From: Cyanophora paradoxa
Taxonomy: Eukaryota; Glaucocystophyceae; Cyanophorales; Cyanophoraceae
Assembly: GCA_004431415.1 (NCBI GenBank)
Contig: QPMI01000420.1
Coordinates: 124,001 to 188,000 of the forward strand
Direction: 5' to 3'
DNA length: 64,000 nt
The notes under the pieces were generated by a model. The model was not told the origin of the DNA and did not search any database. It saw only the letters and a list, made by a program, of their open reading frames with translations. The translations under genes and the position numbers were made by a program. Below are positions 1 through 10,958 of this stretch, piece after piece (positions within the stretch are counted from its first letter, which is position 1; each line of letters starts with the position of its first letter).

Positions 1-3000
1 GAGCGCCGCGGCGAAGGCGGCGGCGTCACCGGCCGCCGCCGCGTCGCGCAGCGAGGACCAGCCTTGCCCGGCCTCGCGCCGGCCGGCCTCGGAGAGGACG
101 GCGGGCGAGACCGAGGTGAGGAGGTACAGGGCGCGCTGGAGCAGCGCGGGCAGGCCGTCGGCCGCCGCCAGGCCCTTCTGCCACGTCGCGATCTCGCTGC
201 GGCCCTTGTCCAGCACAGAGGGGCCCTCCCCCGGGAACGCTGCCGGGCCCGCGCACAGCCGGTCGCCTGCGGCGGCGTCAGCGGAGCCGCGATCGGGGAG
301 GGGGGCGGGGTACACGCACAGAACTCGGCGAGCGCGATGCGGAGGTTCGCGTGCGAGCGGACGCGCAGCTGCTGGGCGGCCGCCTCCAGCGCGGGGGGGA
401 CGTCGCCCTCCAGCGGGCACAGGTCCGTCTCCATCGCCCAGGACCTGCGCGGGGGCAGGCTCAGCCGGGGACGGACCGGGACCGGGAGAGGCGCGGGGCG
501 GGGCGGGGCGGGGCGCACGGCTGGTCGGAGCCGGCCTCGAGGACGGGGAGGCACTCCGGGGGCCGCTCGGCGAGGGCCGAGGGCGGGAGGTCGCGGTCGT
601 GGAGGACGAGAGCCGGGGAGCAGCCGTTGGGGCGGACGACGGAGACGAGCTGGCCCGGCTGGAGGCCCTGCAGCGAGGCCGCCGCGTCCTCCGCGAGGAG
701 CGAGAGCACCCAGCTGGCCGAGGGCTCCTGCGCCTCCGGCCCCGGCGCGAGCGCGAGGTCGGGCGGGCCGAGGTCGGCGAGGGCCGAGGCGAGCGGGGCG
801 GGGCCGGCCGGCGTGCACGCCGCGCTGCTGTGCAGGCTGCTGGCCCCGACGTCGACGGGTGCGGGCGGGCGTGCCCGGCCCGGGCGCCGCGAGGACGAGC
901 CGGAGGCGCCGCGGCGGCGGCCGGCGTCGGCACCGGTGAGGGGAGGGCGGTGATGGGCGGGAGGGGCGCGCCGGCGGCGGCGACGGGCCGGCGAGGGACG
1001 GGGGCGGTGGACGAGGGAGGAGAGCCATGCGTCGGCGCGCTCGGCGACGGAGACGAGGACGGCGGCGGCGCGGCTGCCGTCGTCGGCGTCGGGCGCCGTG
1101 CGGGGCGCGCCAGCGGCAGCGCGCGGAGGCCGGCGGGGTCGCGGAAGCCGATGCCGGCGCCGGCGGGGCCGACGAGGCGGGTGAGCCAGCCCTCGGCGTA
1201 GTAGTCCGAGAGGGGGAAGGCAAGGGCGCCCCCGAGGACGCCCAGGCTCGCGGCGACGGGCCCGACCATCACGATGCCGAGCCGCTCCCGCGCCCGCGCC
1301 GCCTCCTCCGCCGTCTCGTACACGCGCCCGCAGCCGACGGCGATCCGCACGGACCCGAACTGCAGCGCCGCGCGGAAGCCGCCGCCGCCGACGCGGCGGA
1401 CGCCGTTGTAGCCCGTGCCCGACGAGGAGGAGTGGCCGCGGGCGGAGAGGGGGACGGCGATGGGCTCGGGCGGGTGCGGCAGGGCCCCGGGATGGCCCGA
1501 GGAGGGCCCCGGGGCGGGGGCCTCGGAGGAGGAGGCGGCAGAGGCCTCGCCGCCGGCGGGCGGGGATGCCCCGCGGGCCTCGATGGCCGCCGTGGGGGAG
1601 GCCCCTGCCGAGCTGGCGCGCGACCGGGGCCGGGGGCCGCGAAGGCCGCCGGGCCGGCCGCCGCGCTGGCGCTGCCGTCGCTGTGCCGCCGGGCGGGGGC
1701 GCCGTGCCGGCCGCCGGCGCTCGGGCGCTTCGGGCGCTCGCCGGGGGCCGCCGGGGCCGCCGGGGCCGACGCCGCGCCCGGCAGCGCCTGCTGCTGGAGC
1801 TGCTGCGGCGGAGGCGGAGGGGCATGGCCAGAGACGGGTCCTCGTCTGCCTGCCGCGGCCGCTTCTTGTGCCGCTGCGGCCGCTCGCCCGCCGCCACCGT
1901 CGCCGCCGCCGCCGCCGCCACTGCCGCCGCCGCCGCCGCCGTCACTGCCGGGCCGGCCGCCACGAGAGCCGGATCCAGCTTCGAGCGGCGAGCCCGCTTG
2001 ACCTTCTTCGACGGGCTGGGGCCGAGGTGCCGCACGGGAGCCGCCGCCGTAGAGGCCGCCGCCCCGCCCGGAGCCCCCGGCGCCGCCGTCGCCGCCGCCG
2101 CCGCGCCATCCGCCGGGGCCGGCGCGACGCCGGCCTGTCCGTCCGCTGGCGCCGCCGCCGCCGCCGCGGGCGCGGGCGCGGGCCGCTTCTTGCGGTGCGA
2201 GCGCGCGTCGCCCCCGCCCGCAGCCTTGCCGAAACGACTCCTCTCGACGATCCGCGCCGCGCTCTGCCGCGCCGACGGGCGCCGCTTCTTCGGATCGGGC
2301 GCCCCCGACGCTGCAGCGGGCGCAGCGGGCGCCGCCGCCGCCGCCGCCGCCGCGCCGGAGGACGAGGCGGCCTGTGCGGGGTCCGCCGCCGGCTGCGAGC
2401 CGGAGGCCGCCGGGGCCTGCGCCGCGCTCTGCCCTGCGGCCGCCGCCGCCTCGGCCTCCGCGGGGGGCACCTTGCGCTTGTGGCTCCGGCGCGTGTCCTT
2501 CTTGCGGGGCGCCGGCTCCTTCTTCGCCTCGTCCTTCTTCTTGGCGTCCTTCTTCGGCTTGGCGGCGGAGGAAGCTTCTTCCTTCTTCTTCTTGCTGGCG
2601 CTGCCGCCGCCCGCCTTTCTCTCCGCGCTCCTCCGGCCGCTGCTGCTGCGGCCGCCGCCGTCCTTGCGCCTCGTCTCGCGCCTCCCCTCCCGCTTCACCA
2701 CCACCTCCTGCTTCCGCTTCTTGCTGCTGCTGGTGCTCCGCTTGCCCTTGCCTTTCTCCTCCTCCTCCTCATCCTCGTCCTCCTCCTCTTCCTCCTCCTC
2801 GTCTTCTTCCTCTGAGGACGACGAGGACGACGAGGACGCGGAGGAGGATGAGCTGTCCGAGTCGCTCTCCTCGTCCTCCTCCGAGTCATCTGAGTCGCCC
2901 GCCTTCTTGTTCGTGTCGGGGTAAAACTTCAGGAGGAAGTCCCGCGCCTGTACCCCCGGGAACCAGCGCTGAGCGGACGGCCAAAGAAAGAAAGGAGAAG

Positions 3001-3639
3001 GGCGGGGAGGCACCTGCTCCATGCAGGTGCGGCGCTCGGCGAGCTGCCTGTCGGTCTCCAGGGGCCCAATCTTAAGGCCGCGCTGCTTGCCAAGGAAGCC
3101 AGAGGCCTTGCTGCTCGCCAGCGCCCTGCGGCGGCAGCGCAGTCGTCAGGCCGCCGCTGCGGGCGGCGCGGGCGGGCGAGCGATCCGCGGATGGTGGCGC
3201 ACTTCCACCAGTCCTCCTGCTCGTAGTCGCTGATGGGGAAGGAGATCCTGAGCTGCCCCGAGGAGACTGACGTCTGCGACCGGACGCCCCCTGCGCGCAT
3301 CCAAATCAGCACCGCGCGGTTATCTCCCGCCCGCCCGCGCCGCACCGAGGCAGGCGAGTAGCATGCGGTCGACGTCGCGCGCGGCCGAGACCGCGTCCTC
3401 GCGCAGGGGCAGCTTTATGTAGGCCGACTTGGTCAGGGCGAACTTGCTGCGCTCGGGCGCGAGACGGGAGCGCAAGAGTGAGGGGCGGGCGGCGCGGGCG
3501 GACGAGGGCGGCGCACCCGTAGAACCCGCAGACGTTCTGGTTCCGGTCGTGCTTCAGATAGTGGGGGTACACGTAGCGGTAGCCGGAGCGGGAGGCAATG
3601 GTCCCGCGGGCGCCGCTGGCGGGTGAGGCGACCTCGCCG

Positions 3640-3677
<38 letters not shown>

Positions 3678-5319
3678 GCCCGAGCGCGTGGGCGACATAG
3701 CCGGCCCGGCGCCGTCCCCTGCCTCGCTGACGGACTCGTCCTCCTTCTGGGCCGACTCGGTGTCCTCGCCACCGCCCTCCTCGTCCTCCTTCTCCTCGTC
3801 CTTCTCCTCGCCCTCGGCCTCGTCCTCCTTCTTGGGGCGCGCCTTCAGCCGCTCCTCCGCCGCGCACTTCGCCTGCGCGGATCGAATCTTTAGAGGGATG
3901 GATACTGAGCCGAGGCGAACGCCGGCGGACCATGTACTCAGCGGGCGGCATTGACAGCGCCGCCACCTCGGACTCGGACGGCGTGCCGCGCAGGAGCCGG
4001 TGCATCTGGAAGAACGCGCGGACGCGCTCCAGGACCGCGTTCAGAGCCGTGACGCGGGTCCCCTGCGCGCCGCGGTCAGCGGGCGCCGCGCGTTGCCGGT
4101 CGGGACGCGGCGCACCGCGCCCTTGAGGCGCGGGTCGAATATGCCGACATAGCCGTGGGCAGGCAGGTTTCCCGACCACTTCGGGACCTCTTCCGCGTCC
4201 TCCTCGGTCGCGTCGCCGGCCGCCGCCTCCTTCTCGTCCGGCTCAACCTTCACCTCACCCTTCGCCTCCGCGTCTTCCGCGCGCGGCTCACTCGCGCTGG
4301 ACTCGGGAGCTTCCGACACTACTGCTGCTCCTTTCTCCTCCTTCGCCGAGGCGTCCACCTGCTCCGGCGCGGCGCCCTCGGGCTGAACGCTCGCGGTGCT
4401 CGCCTCCGGGGCTGCCGGCTGTTCAGCGGCATCGCTGGAAGCTGCGTTTTCGCTGCTAGCCTCCGGAGCTGCTGCTGCTGCTACGCTCTCGGTGCCCTCG
4501 GTGGTTGCGGGTTGGTCGCTGGGGACCGATTCGGCGGGCTGCGACTCATTCGCCCCCTTCGACTCCCGAGCGGAGGCGGCGACGGGAGGAGGAGAGGGAG
4601 TAACGACGGAGGACGAGGAAGAGCAAAGAGAAGGGAGAGAAGGCGACGCGGTCGGGCAAGTTGATGACCGGAACATCATCTGAAACCAGGCTTCCTCCTG
4701 ATAGTCTGCGGCACGGAATCTAGATTTAGAAACGCACGGAAGGGCTCAGAAAACCCGGAGAGCGAGCGCACTGTCGACGGGAAAGTTGGTTCGGGCTTGC
4801 ATGGTGCCGCGCATCGCAATACAGAACCGGTCATACGCCTTCGTCGCCTTAACGATATCCTATCACGATTGAAAGAAAACGCGGCGGTCAGAGAGGCTCG
4901 GTCGGACACAGGGCTCGGAATCGGCCCACAGGGAGCGAGAGCGGCACTAGTGTCGTCTCGCCCGGGAGCTCGCACGCGAGAAATTCACGCACTCTGTGTT
5001 TGCAGAGTTCTATCCTGCTGTTCTTCTGGCTGAAGCGGGCTCGCCAGTGGCCATTGTAGATGGAGACGCCGATAACCTCGCCGTGGTCGTGCACTCCGTT
5101 AGGCTTCGGGGCTCCTTTGTTCTTCCGGTTTTCTTCTTCGAGAGATCGGGCTCGAGCGTCCCGCGACCGCCGCGAACGAGGGGGCTGACCGAATCGTCGA
5201 TCATGGCTCCGCAAATTGCATGGGTCGCGGTTGGCACGTACCGACGAACTTGTTGAGTTGGATGCCGGTACGCCCGAGGAGCGTCGCGTGCGAACGCCTG
5301 CCTGAGCACCCTCGGTCAT
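1..5319 (-). CDS. AP2-like multi-domain nuclear protein, 3' end off window
   Basis: This is a multi-exon gene whose last exons run off the left edge. It starts at the ATG at 5319. Three AP2/ERF-like modules can be read on the minus strand. The first is near 5100-5015 (GVSIYNGHWRARF, then RIEL). The second is split over exons near 3600-3200 (GYRYVYPHY, SAYIKLPLRED, SAARDVDRM, then FPISDYEQEDWW). The third is near 1410-1190 (GYNGVRRVGGGGFRAALQF, YETAEEAARA, then FPLSDYYAEGW). The shared FP(I/L)SDY..E.W tail suggests a repeated module. Between them are acidic and Lys-rich low-complexity segments (2900-2600) and an Ala/Pro-rich linker, typical of nuclear chromatin or transcription factors. A helical C-terminal part follows (720-550 and 230-1). 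AP2 domains bind DNA in plants and apicomplexans; DNA binding here is inferred. Exon joins are uncertain. Confidence 0.55.
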
Positions 5320-5574
5320 CGCTTCGACCCGTCACCACCGTCGATCAGTAGGAGCAGCCAGAGCCCTCGGCGCGGCTGAAATACAGCTGAGGAGACTCCG
5401 GCGAGGCTGAGCGAGGGCGCGGAAGGCCCCGAGCTGCTGCTCAGACTGCTCTTCGCCGAACGCGGCAAGCCCTTTTTTTGCGGAGGGGTACTGAGGCTCC
5501 GGCAGGACGCGTCGCCGAGTCGTCTTCGCGCTGGCGGCTTGCCCAGTCCTGTGACGCTGGGAGCACTTTCTGCG
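5320..5574. promoter_or_regulatory. Divergent intergenic spacer
   Basis: These 255 bases separate the start codons of two divergently transcribed genes (minus from 5319, plus from 5575), so both 5' UTRs and promoters should lie here or extend into first exons. I see no clear TATA box. A T-run occurs near 5470. Role inferred from position only. Confidence 0.3.
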
Positions 5575-7506
5575 ATGGCTACGGCTCTAGCTCCGTCAGT
5601 CTACGCTGTCCCAGGCGATGTCGTCTTCCGAGGAGCCTTCGCCACCAAGCGCTTCCTGATCCGCGGCGGCGACTTCCCCGGCGTCGTGCGCCTCTTCCTG
5701 GTGCGCGTGCGCCTCTGGGAGAGCGCCGGGTCGCCGGCAGACGCCACAGCTAAGTTGTCGCTCAATGACCGGCTCCGCAAACCGGCTGGCGCGCGCGGGT
5801 CCGCAGAGTGTGAAGCTAACGTTTCTGTACAGCATGGACCGCTCCTGTGCGATGACTTCAAGTTGATCGGCCCGGATGGCCAGCTGATTGTGCGCGAGCC
5901 GCGGCGTAGCGCCCGCGCCGCCGCAGCTGCTCACCGCCTACAGGGTCCCGGAGGCTGCCAGTTTGAGCTCGCGGCGGGCGGCACGCTCGCCTTCAAAGTG
6001 GAGTACGAGCCGAACGAGCGGCAGCTGCACTCGCAGGGCGCGCCCCGCCCCGCCCCGCCCCGCCCCGCCTACCGCGCTCCCCCGAGGCGCCTTGCAGACC
6101 TGCTGGGGGCGGCGTGGCTCGGCGGCACGCTGCGGGTCCGCCTGATCTCGATGCCGGGCGCCGGCGACGGGTCGGACCCCGACCCCTTCCTCCCCACCCT
6201 CGCCGAGCTCCGGGAGGCGCGGGCACCCCCGTACCCCCCCGCTCGCTCCTCCCCCCCGACCGAGGCCGCCGCAGGCCTCCGACGCGTGCCTCGCCGGCGC
6301 CCGCGCCGCGCTGGCGCCCGCCAAGCCGCCCTCGTCGGGCGGTGCGCGCGCCGCCCCCGCGCGCGCCCCGTCCGCGCCGCCGCCCGCTCACGGGCTCGCC
6401 GGGTGCAGGCCGCCGCTCCAGCCGCCAGGGGCCCTCCCAGAGGCGCGACGAGGACATGGACGAGGTGCGCGTACCCCCCGCCTCCCGCTTTCGTGTACCC
6501 GGGGCCCTCACGCCCCCGTTGCCAGGCCGAGTTCTATCGCTCGCACATCGCGCAGAAGAGGGCCGAGCTCGGTACCCCCTCTCCCGAGCCTCGCCCCCCT
6601 CCTCGCGCCTTCGTTCGCCCGCGCGGCCGTGACTTCGCCCCCCTTCCCCCCTCCCCCCCCCCTTTCGTTTATTCGTAGCCGGGGATGGCCGCTTCTCGCC
6701 CCGCGAGCTTGCTTTCTACCGGGAGGTCATCGCGAAGGTGCGAGTTCGATTTCGCGCGGCGTTTAATTCCTCTGAAAACGACCCCGGTACCGCCCAGGAG
6801 AAGCAGAGGCCGCCGCCCGCCCCCGCGCGGATGGAAACGTGCGCAGCCACCGCCTGCCGTACCCCCTCCCCCCGCGCGCCGCGCCGAGGGGTACGCCGCA
6901 GGCCGACGGCGCTGCTGGCGGGCGCCATCGTGGACGAGGCGCTGGGCGACGCCTCGGAGCGCGCCGCCCGCGCCGCCGGCCGCGTCGTTATGCTCGAGTG
7001 AGCGTCCGTTGCTCCGGTGCGGGCGGGGCGGGGTCCGACCGGAGGGGGGTACGCAGGGACGGCACCTTCCTGCTGGACGGCAAGCTCGTGGACAGCCGGG
7101 GTAGGGAGATTCGCGCCGATTCGGAGGGGGGGTACGGCGAGGAGGACGGGGGGTACGGCGAGGCCCAAAGGAGGCCGGGGCCGGCCAAGCGAACGAAGCC
7201 AAAGCCCGCGGCCAGGCCGGGCCCCGCGGGCGGCAGGTCCGGACCGCCCGGGGTACGTGCTCCGGATCGACCGCCAGAACCATACCCTCGCGCTGGAGAC
7301 GGCCGTTGACGCCGGTACCCCCGCAGCAGACGCGGGCGCAGGCCGAGGCGCCGGGGAGGCCCGCCCCGTCGGACGTGCGCCGGCCCCGCTCCCCCTCCTC
7401 CCCTTCCTGAGTGAGGCGACCTGGGCCCCCGCAGGGCCGGCTGGCAGGGGCGAGGACGGCGAAGGAGAGGGAGGCGATCTACCGGGACAACTGGGACAAG
7501 CTGTAG
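5575..7506 (+). CDS. Unknown protein, possible ASH/MSP-like beta domain
   Basis: The start is the ATG at 5575 (MATALAPSVYAVPGDVVFRG). The first exon and the next coding blocks alternate beta-like strands: RFLIRGGDFPGVVRLFLVRV, then DDFKLIGPDGQLIV, then FELAAGGTLAFKVEYEPNER (5970-6030) and GGTLRVRLI (6120-6150). The pattern 'L..GG.L.FKV.Y.PN' followed by 'G.L.V.LI' resembles the Ig-like ASH/MSP fold found in ciliary and centrosomal proteins. That assignment is tentative. The C-terminal half is alpha-helical and split by small introns: AEFYRSHIAQKRAEL (6523-6570), FSPRELAFYREVIAK (near 6690-6738), LLAGAIVDEALGDASERAA (6915-6970), and the end AIYRDNWDKL with TAG at 7504-7506. One clear intron is 6571-6678, opening GTACCCCC and closing with TAG. 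I do not recognise an orthologue. Confidence 0.45.
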
Positions 7507-7944
7507 GAGAAACAACCTGAACCGCCGTGAAGATGCAAAAACAGCAAACATGCGCGGCCGGGTGGGAACACTCGTGGAATAGCGAACGCGTTGGCGCCGA
7601 ATAGGACGTTCAACGGTTCGGATATCGATTATGGCATGCATATGTGTGGGTGGACTCTAGACCGTCAACACAGCAACTGGAGCTTAGCGCGCGGTAGCAA
7701 CTTAAAGCTTGACAAGGCCAGGACGACTTCAAGCCAAGGATCTGCTGCGTTCATCCGTTCCCCGGGGACTCCGGGACTCGGGATCGACCGTCGGACTTGA
7801 ATTCGGCAGCGAGGGGAGTGAAGTTAAAGAGCATCGGAGCAGCGACCACTCGAGACCCCGGGGGGGCCCGGCGGGGGCCCGCCTTCAAGAAGCGCCCCTT
7901 GGATCGCCCCTTGTATCGTGAAAATGATCACAGTATAATCATAT
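7507..7944. other. Intergenic, no gene seen
   Basis: This lower-GC spacer lies between the 3' end of the plus gene and the target-site duplication of the retrotransposon. Short open frames exist (for example 7591-7800) but they lack domain-like sequence and flanking splice structure. It probably holds the 3' UTR of the upstream gene. Confidence 0.4.
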
Positions 7945-7959
7945 ATATCCTGTCTATAC
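7945..7959 (+). repeat. Target-site duplication, left copy
   Basis: The 15 bases ATATCCTGTCTATAC are repeated perfectly at 10868-10882, on either side of a 2.9-kb segment that carries reverse-transcriptase coding sequence and ends in a run of A. This is the expected footprint of a target-primed LINE insertion. Confidence 0.85.
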
Positions 7960-8487
7960 GGAAAATTGAGCGAAGGCCCGCGAGCGAGTAAGCCGGCGCA
8001 GTGGGGCTTCCCAAACGCGGGTGCCTGCTAGCACTGCACGTGGCTGGTCCCAAAACTCGCGCGGCCGACGCTCCGTAGTCCAGCACAGCCCGAACGCGCA
8101 AAGTAGGTCAGCCGGGCGGGCACCGACAGCCGCGACGACACCGCAGACACCTAGAAGAGCAGCTGCGCCCCTAGCAGCGCCGCGACCGTCGCCGGCTCCC
8201 GCGGTAACGTGTTTGAATGGGCCGGTTCCCGCCGCCCTCCCCTGCCGCTCCGAGCGCGCCCGAGAGCCGCCACACAACATCTAGAGCCAATATGTGCTCG
8301 CTTAAGCTCCCGTCCTCGCTCCGCCCGCCTTCCCGCCAACGCATGCCCTCCGCGCATGCGCGGCCCGCCTGAGCCCACGCCCGACCCACAGCGCACGACG
8401 CACGACCCGACTCAACTCCGTACAGTCGGACACGCGGCTCCGCCAACGCACCGGACTCCGTCGTAGCAGAACCCCCCCCGCGCCCTC

Positions 8488-8788
8488 GCTCACGCCTTTC
8501 GCTCGCGCCCTTCCAGTATGCGCTCTGACGCCTGCCTCGCACCGCCACAGAGTACGCCGGCGCCGGCGGCGCGCGCGCAGGGCCGTCAGAGCCAGCACGA
8601 CATCCAAGCACCACGGGGGATCCTGCGGACCCTCCCCGCGCCCGTCGCTCACGCCCACCGCCCGCGCCCCTCCCCTATGAACTCTGACCGGCCCCGTACT
8701 GCCGCAGAGCACGCCGGCGCCGGCGGCCCGTGCACGGGGCCGCCCGCGCCAGCACGACACTCAAGAACCACGGGGCCGCATCCCCCCG
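8488..8788 (+). repeat. Two tandem ~150-bp repeats in the LINE 5' region
   Basis: Two imperfect direct copies start with GCTCACGCC at 8488 and 8646 (period 158). They share the order: Pro-rich pyrimidine stretch, CTCTGAC, GCCGCAGAG/GCCACAGAG, a CGCCGGCGCCGGCGG core, CCAGCACGACA, and ACCACGGGG. A third partial start (GCTCAC) is at 8788. Tandem 5' repeats are known promoter-like monomers in some LINE families; that role here is inference. Confidence 0.6.
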
Positions 8789-9028
8789 CTCACTTGGCTC
8801 TCTGTGACACGTGCACGACGCTCGCAGGCCTCCGGCGGGACGCGGAGCAAGCGCCCCAAGACGCGGCGGTGGACAGAGCCCCGAGCCCCGCTCCCCCGCC
8901 CCGCTGCGACGCCGCCTCTGCTGGCACCGCTGGCGCCGGCATGCACGCCGCCGGCCGGCATGCAAGCCGGCGACCCCTACGCATACCCGGGCGCATGAGC
9001 AATCAAACGCTCGCCCAGCTACCACCGC

Positions 9029-9111
9029 GGGGTCTGAGCCAGACGGCGCTCGCTCGCGATCGCATGAATCGGGGTCTGAGCCGGACGACGCTCGCCCGAG
9101 AACGAACACAG
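9029..9111 (+). repeat. Tandem 42-bp repeat, two copies
   Basis: GGGGTCTGAGCC starts at 9029 and again at 9071, each followed by a near-identical stretch containing GACG(A/G)CGCTCGC. It lies just before the reverse-transcriptase coding part of the element, in the same frame (period 42 is a multiple of 3). Confidence 0.55.
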
Positions 9112-9126
9112 GGCCCTCGGGCCCGG

Positions 9127-10256
9127 TGGACGTGACCCCGGAAGCCGCCGAGGCCTTCCCGGAGGCGGTGGCCAAGCTCTGCGCGGCCTACCTCCTTACG
9201 CCTGAGGACCCCCTCTCCCACGAGGAGGCGGAGCTCCTCTCCCGCTGCACTGACACAGCGCCCCCGCACTTGTGTCCCCCGATGCGCGCCCCCTATACGG
9301 TCGGCGAAGTCGAGACATGCCTTAAAGTCATGAATAAGTCAACGGCGCCGGGCGAGGACGGCACCACCGTTAAATTCTATCTAACGTTCTGGGACATCCT
9401 CGGCCCGATAGTCACGGAGAGTTATAACTGCGCACGGGCCCTGGGCACCCTCTCCGAGCGCCAGCGCACGGGCCTGCTCCAACTGCTCTATAAGAAGGGC
9501 GACCGCGATCAGATACAGAACTGGCGCCCGATCACCCTCCTGCAAATCGACCGCCGCCTATTCGGGGCGGTCCTAGCCAAGCGCATTGCACCCGCGTGCC
9601 AGCACACGATCAGCTCAGTGCAGACGGGCTTTATGCAGGGCCGCTGCGGCTTGGACAATGTCTGGCAGATGCAAGCTGTTATCCGTCATGCGGATCGGCA
9701 AGGCATGTCGCTCTACCCCGACTCGCTGGCCCTGGCGGCCTCCGAGACCAGCGCGAAGGTCGTCACGGAGCACTGCATCCTCGCACCGCGCCTGGGCGGC
9801 CGCGCCTCGCACCGCCCAGGCCACTCCACCACGGCCCGCCGGCTCAACCGCCTCAGCGCCCTCAACGAGGGCAAGACCAACGAGGAGGCAGCCAAGATCG
9901 CGGCGGAGATCGCCGCCCAGTCCCGCAAGCGCGCGACCGAGCGCTTCGGGCCCGACGCGCGCAAGAAGAGCAAAGGCGGCGCCACCGCCCCCGCCGCCCC
10001 CCCTGCCCCCGCGCCCCACCCCGCCGCCGCCGCTGCCGCGGCAGCCGCCACCGTCGCCCCTGCGCCGATCGCCGCCCCGCGCCCGCCCGGGCCCGGCCCC
10101 GCCTCCGGCCCCGCCCCGGCCAACATCACGCTCGCCAACTACCAGGCCACCCAGAAGCTCCTCGCCGAGCTCACAGCGGCCATCGGCGGCCCCGCCGCCG
10201 TAGAGACCTACCTCGCCGGCCGCCGCGCCGCGGCGGCGGACAACGCAGCGGCGTAG
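9127..10256 (+). pseudogene. Truncated LINE reverse transcriptase fused to unknown C-terminal domain
   Basis: The open frame extends back to 8811 but has no ATG before 9281. RT features in order are: a helical lead (PEDPLSHEEAELLSRC), KVMNKSTAPGEDGTTVKFY near 9328 (the K.PG.DG.....Y motif), LLQLLYKKGDRDQIQNWRPI near 9480 (KKGD...WRPI), LLQIDRRLFGAVLAKRI, and SSVQTGFMQGRCGLDN near 9615 (Q.GF..GR...DN). The palm motifs that should follow (AFD, YADD) are absent. After about 9720 the frame changes into an Ala/Pro-rich linker and a helical tail (NITLANYQATQKLLAEL). The stop is at 10254-10256. This looks like a deletion joining the RT finger region to a downstream segment, so it should be catalytically dead. 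The tail's origin is unknown. Confidence 0.75.
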
Positions 10257-10859
10257 ACTCTCTAGGTCCCCCCTAGAGCTGGGGCCCCCGGCCACCCCTT
10301 TCTTTCTCTCTTTCTTTTTTCCTCTCACCTGAGCGGCCTTAAGGCCTAGCTGCCCCCACGGGCGAGAATCACAGCTGTCATGTATGCTCAGTGAAGCAAT
10401 GCCAGGCGAGTGCTCACCATCCCCGATCACTCGCCCCGTACCCTCGCCCCGGCCCAGCTGGGCCCCCCGGGCCCACCTAGCCTGCGCCCACCCCTCCCCC
10501 ACGTACCCCGCCCCATCCCGGCTCCCCGGGACACCCGCCCCGCGCCCCTCACGCCCAAAAGATAGGGGGATGTGCAAACGCCCTAGGCATGTACTACCCC
10601 CCACCCCACCCCACCCCCCCCCACCGGTACCCCCCCTACCGACTACGTATCGCCAACGCGAGCCCAAGAAGGACACCCCGCCCAAGCTCTCCCCCAAGGC
10701 CACACTGAACGCTCCGAGCTAGCGTCGAAGCGCCTATCCCTGTGTACCGGCCACAGGTCATGAGCTGACCCAGAGTTCGGCCTATACCGAACCGGTAGTG
10801 CGTACGTTGAAGTCAGTGGTCTGAAAATAAAACCACCGCCCAAGAATTGGGCTATCCTG
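10257..10859 (+). other. 3' non-coding part of the LINE element
   Basis: No coding sequence is seen between the stop of the RT-derived ORF and the poly-A run. It begins with a pyrimidine stretch of CTTT repeats (10300-10325), continues C-rich, and ends AAGAATTGGGCTATCCTG before the A-run. This fits a LINE 3' UTR. Confidence 0.5.
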
Positions 10860-10867
10860 AAAAAAAA

Positions 10868-10882
10868 ATATCCTGTCTATAC
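10868..10882 (+). repeat. Target-site duplication, right copy
   Basis: ATATCCTGTCTATAC directly follows the poly-A run and is identical to 7945-7959. It marks the right edge of the LINE insertion. Confidence 0.85.
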
Positions 10883-10958
10883 TACTATGATAGTCGCACG
10901 CGGCCGCCCGCGGCCACCGTCCGACCGCCGTCCGACTGCCGGACGGTCGCGATCGGGG

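Larger units (their letters stand above)
7960..10867 (+). mobile_element. Non-LTR (LINE-type) retrotransposon insertion, defective
   Basis: The element is bounded by identical 15-bp duplications (7945-7959 and 10868-10882) and ends in a poly-A run (10860-10868) on the plus strand, so it was inserted in plus orientation by target-primed reverse transcription. It carries the N-terminal half of a LINE reverse transcriptase (about 9130-9710), but no endonuclease domain and no catalytic YADD box can be read. The 5' part (7960-9110) has degenerate tandem repeats. About 600 bases of apparent 3' UTR follow the ORF. At 2.9 kb it is shorter than most autonomous LINEs, and it looks like a 5'-rearranged, internally deleted copy. 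The perfect duplication suggests the insertion is recent. Confidence 0.8.

Noticed and set aside
461-3022. 853-residue minus-strand open frame as one protein
   Set aside because: Only parts fit the AP2-like gene. The section below about 1900 changes to Arg-rich out-of-frame sequence, so the long frame reflects GC bias and includes introns and shadow frames.
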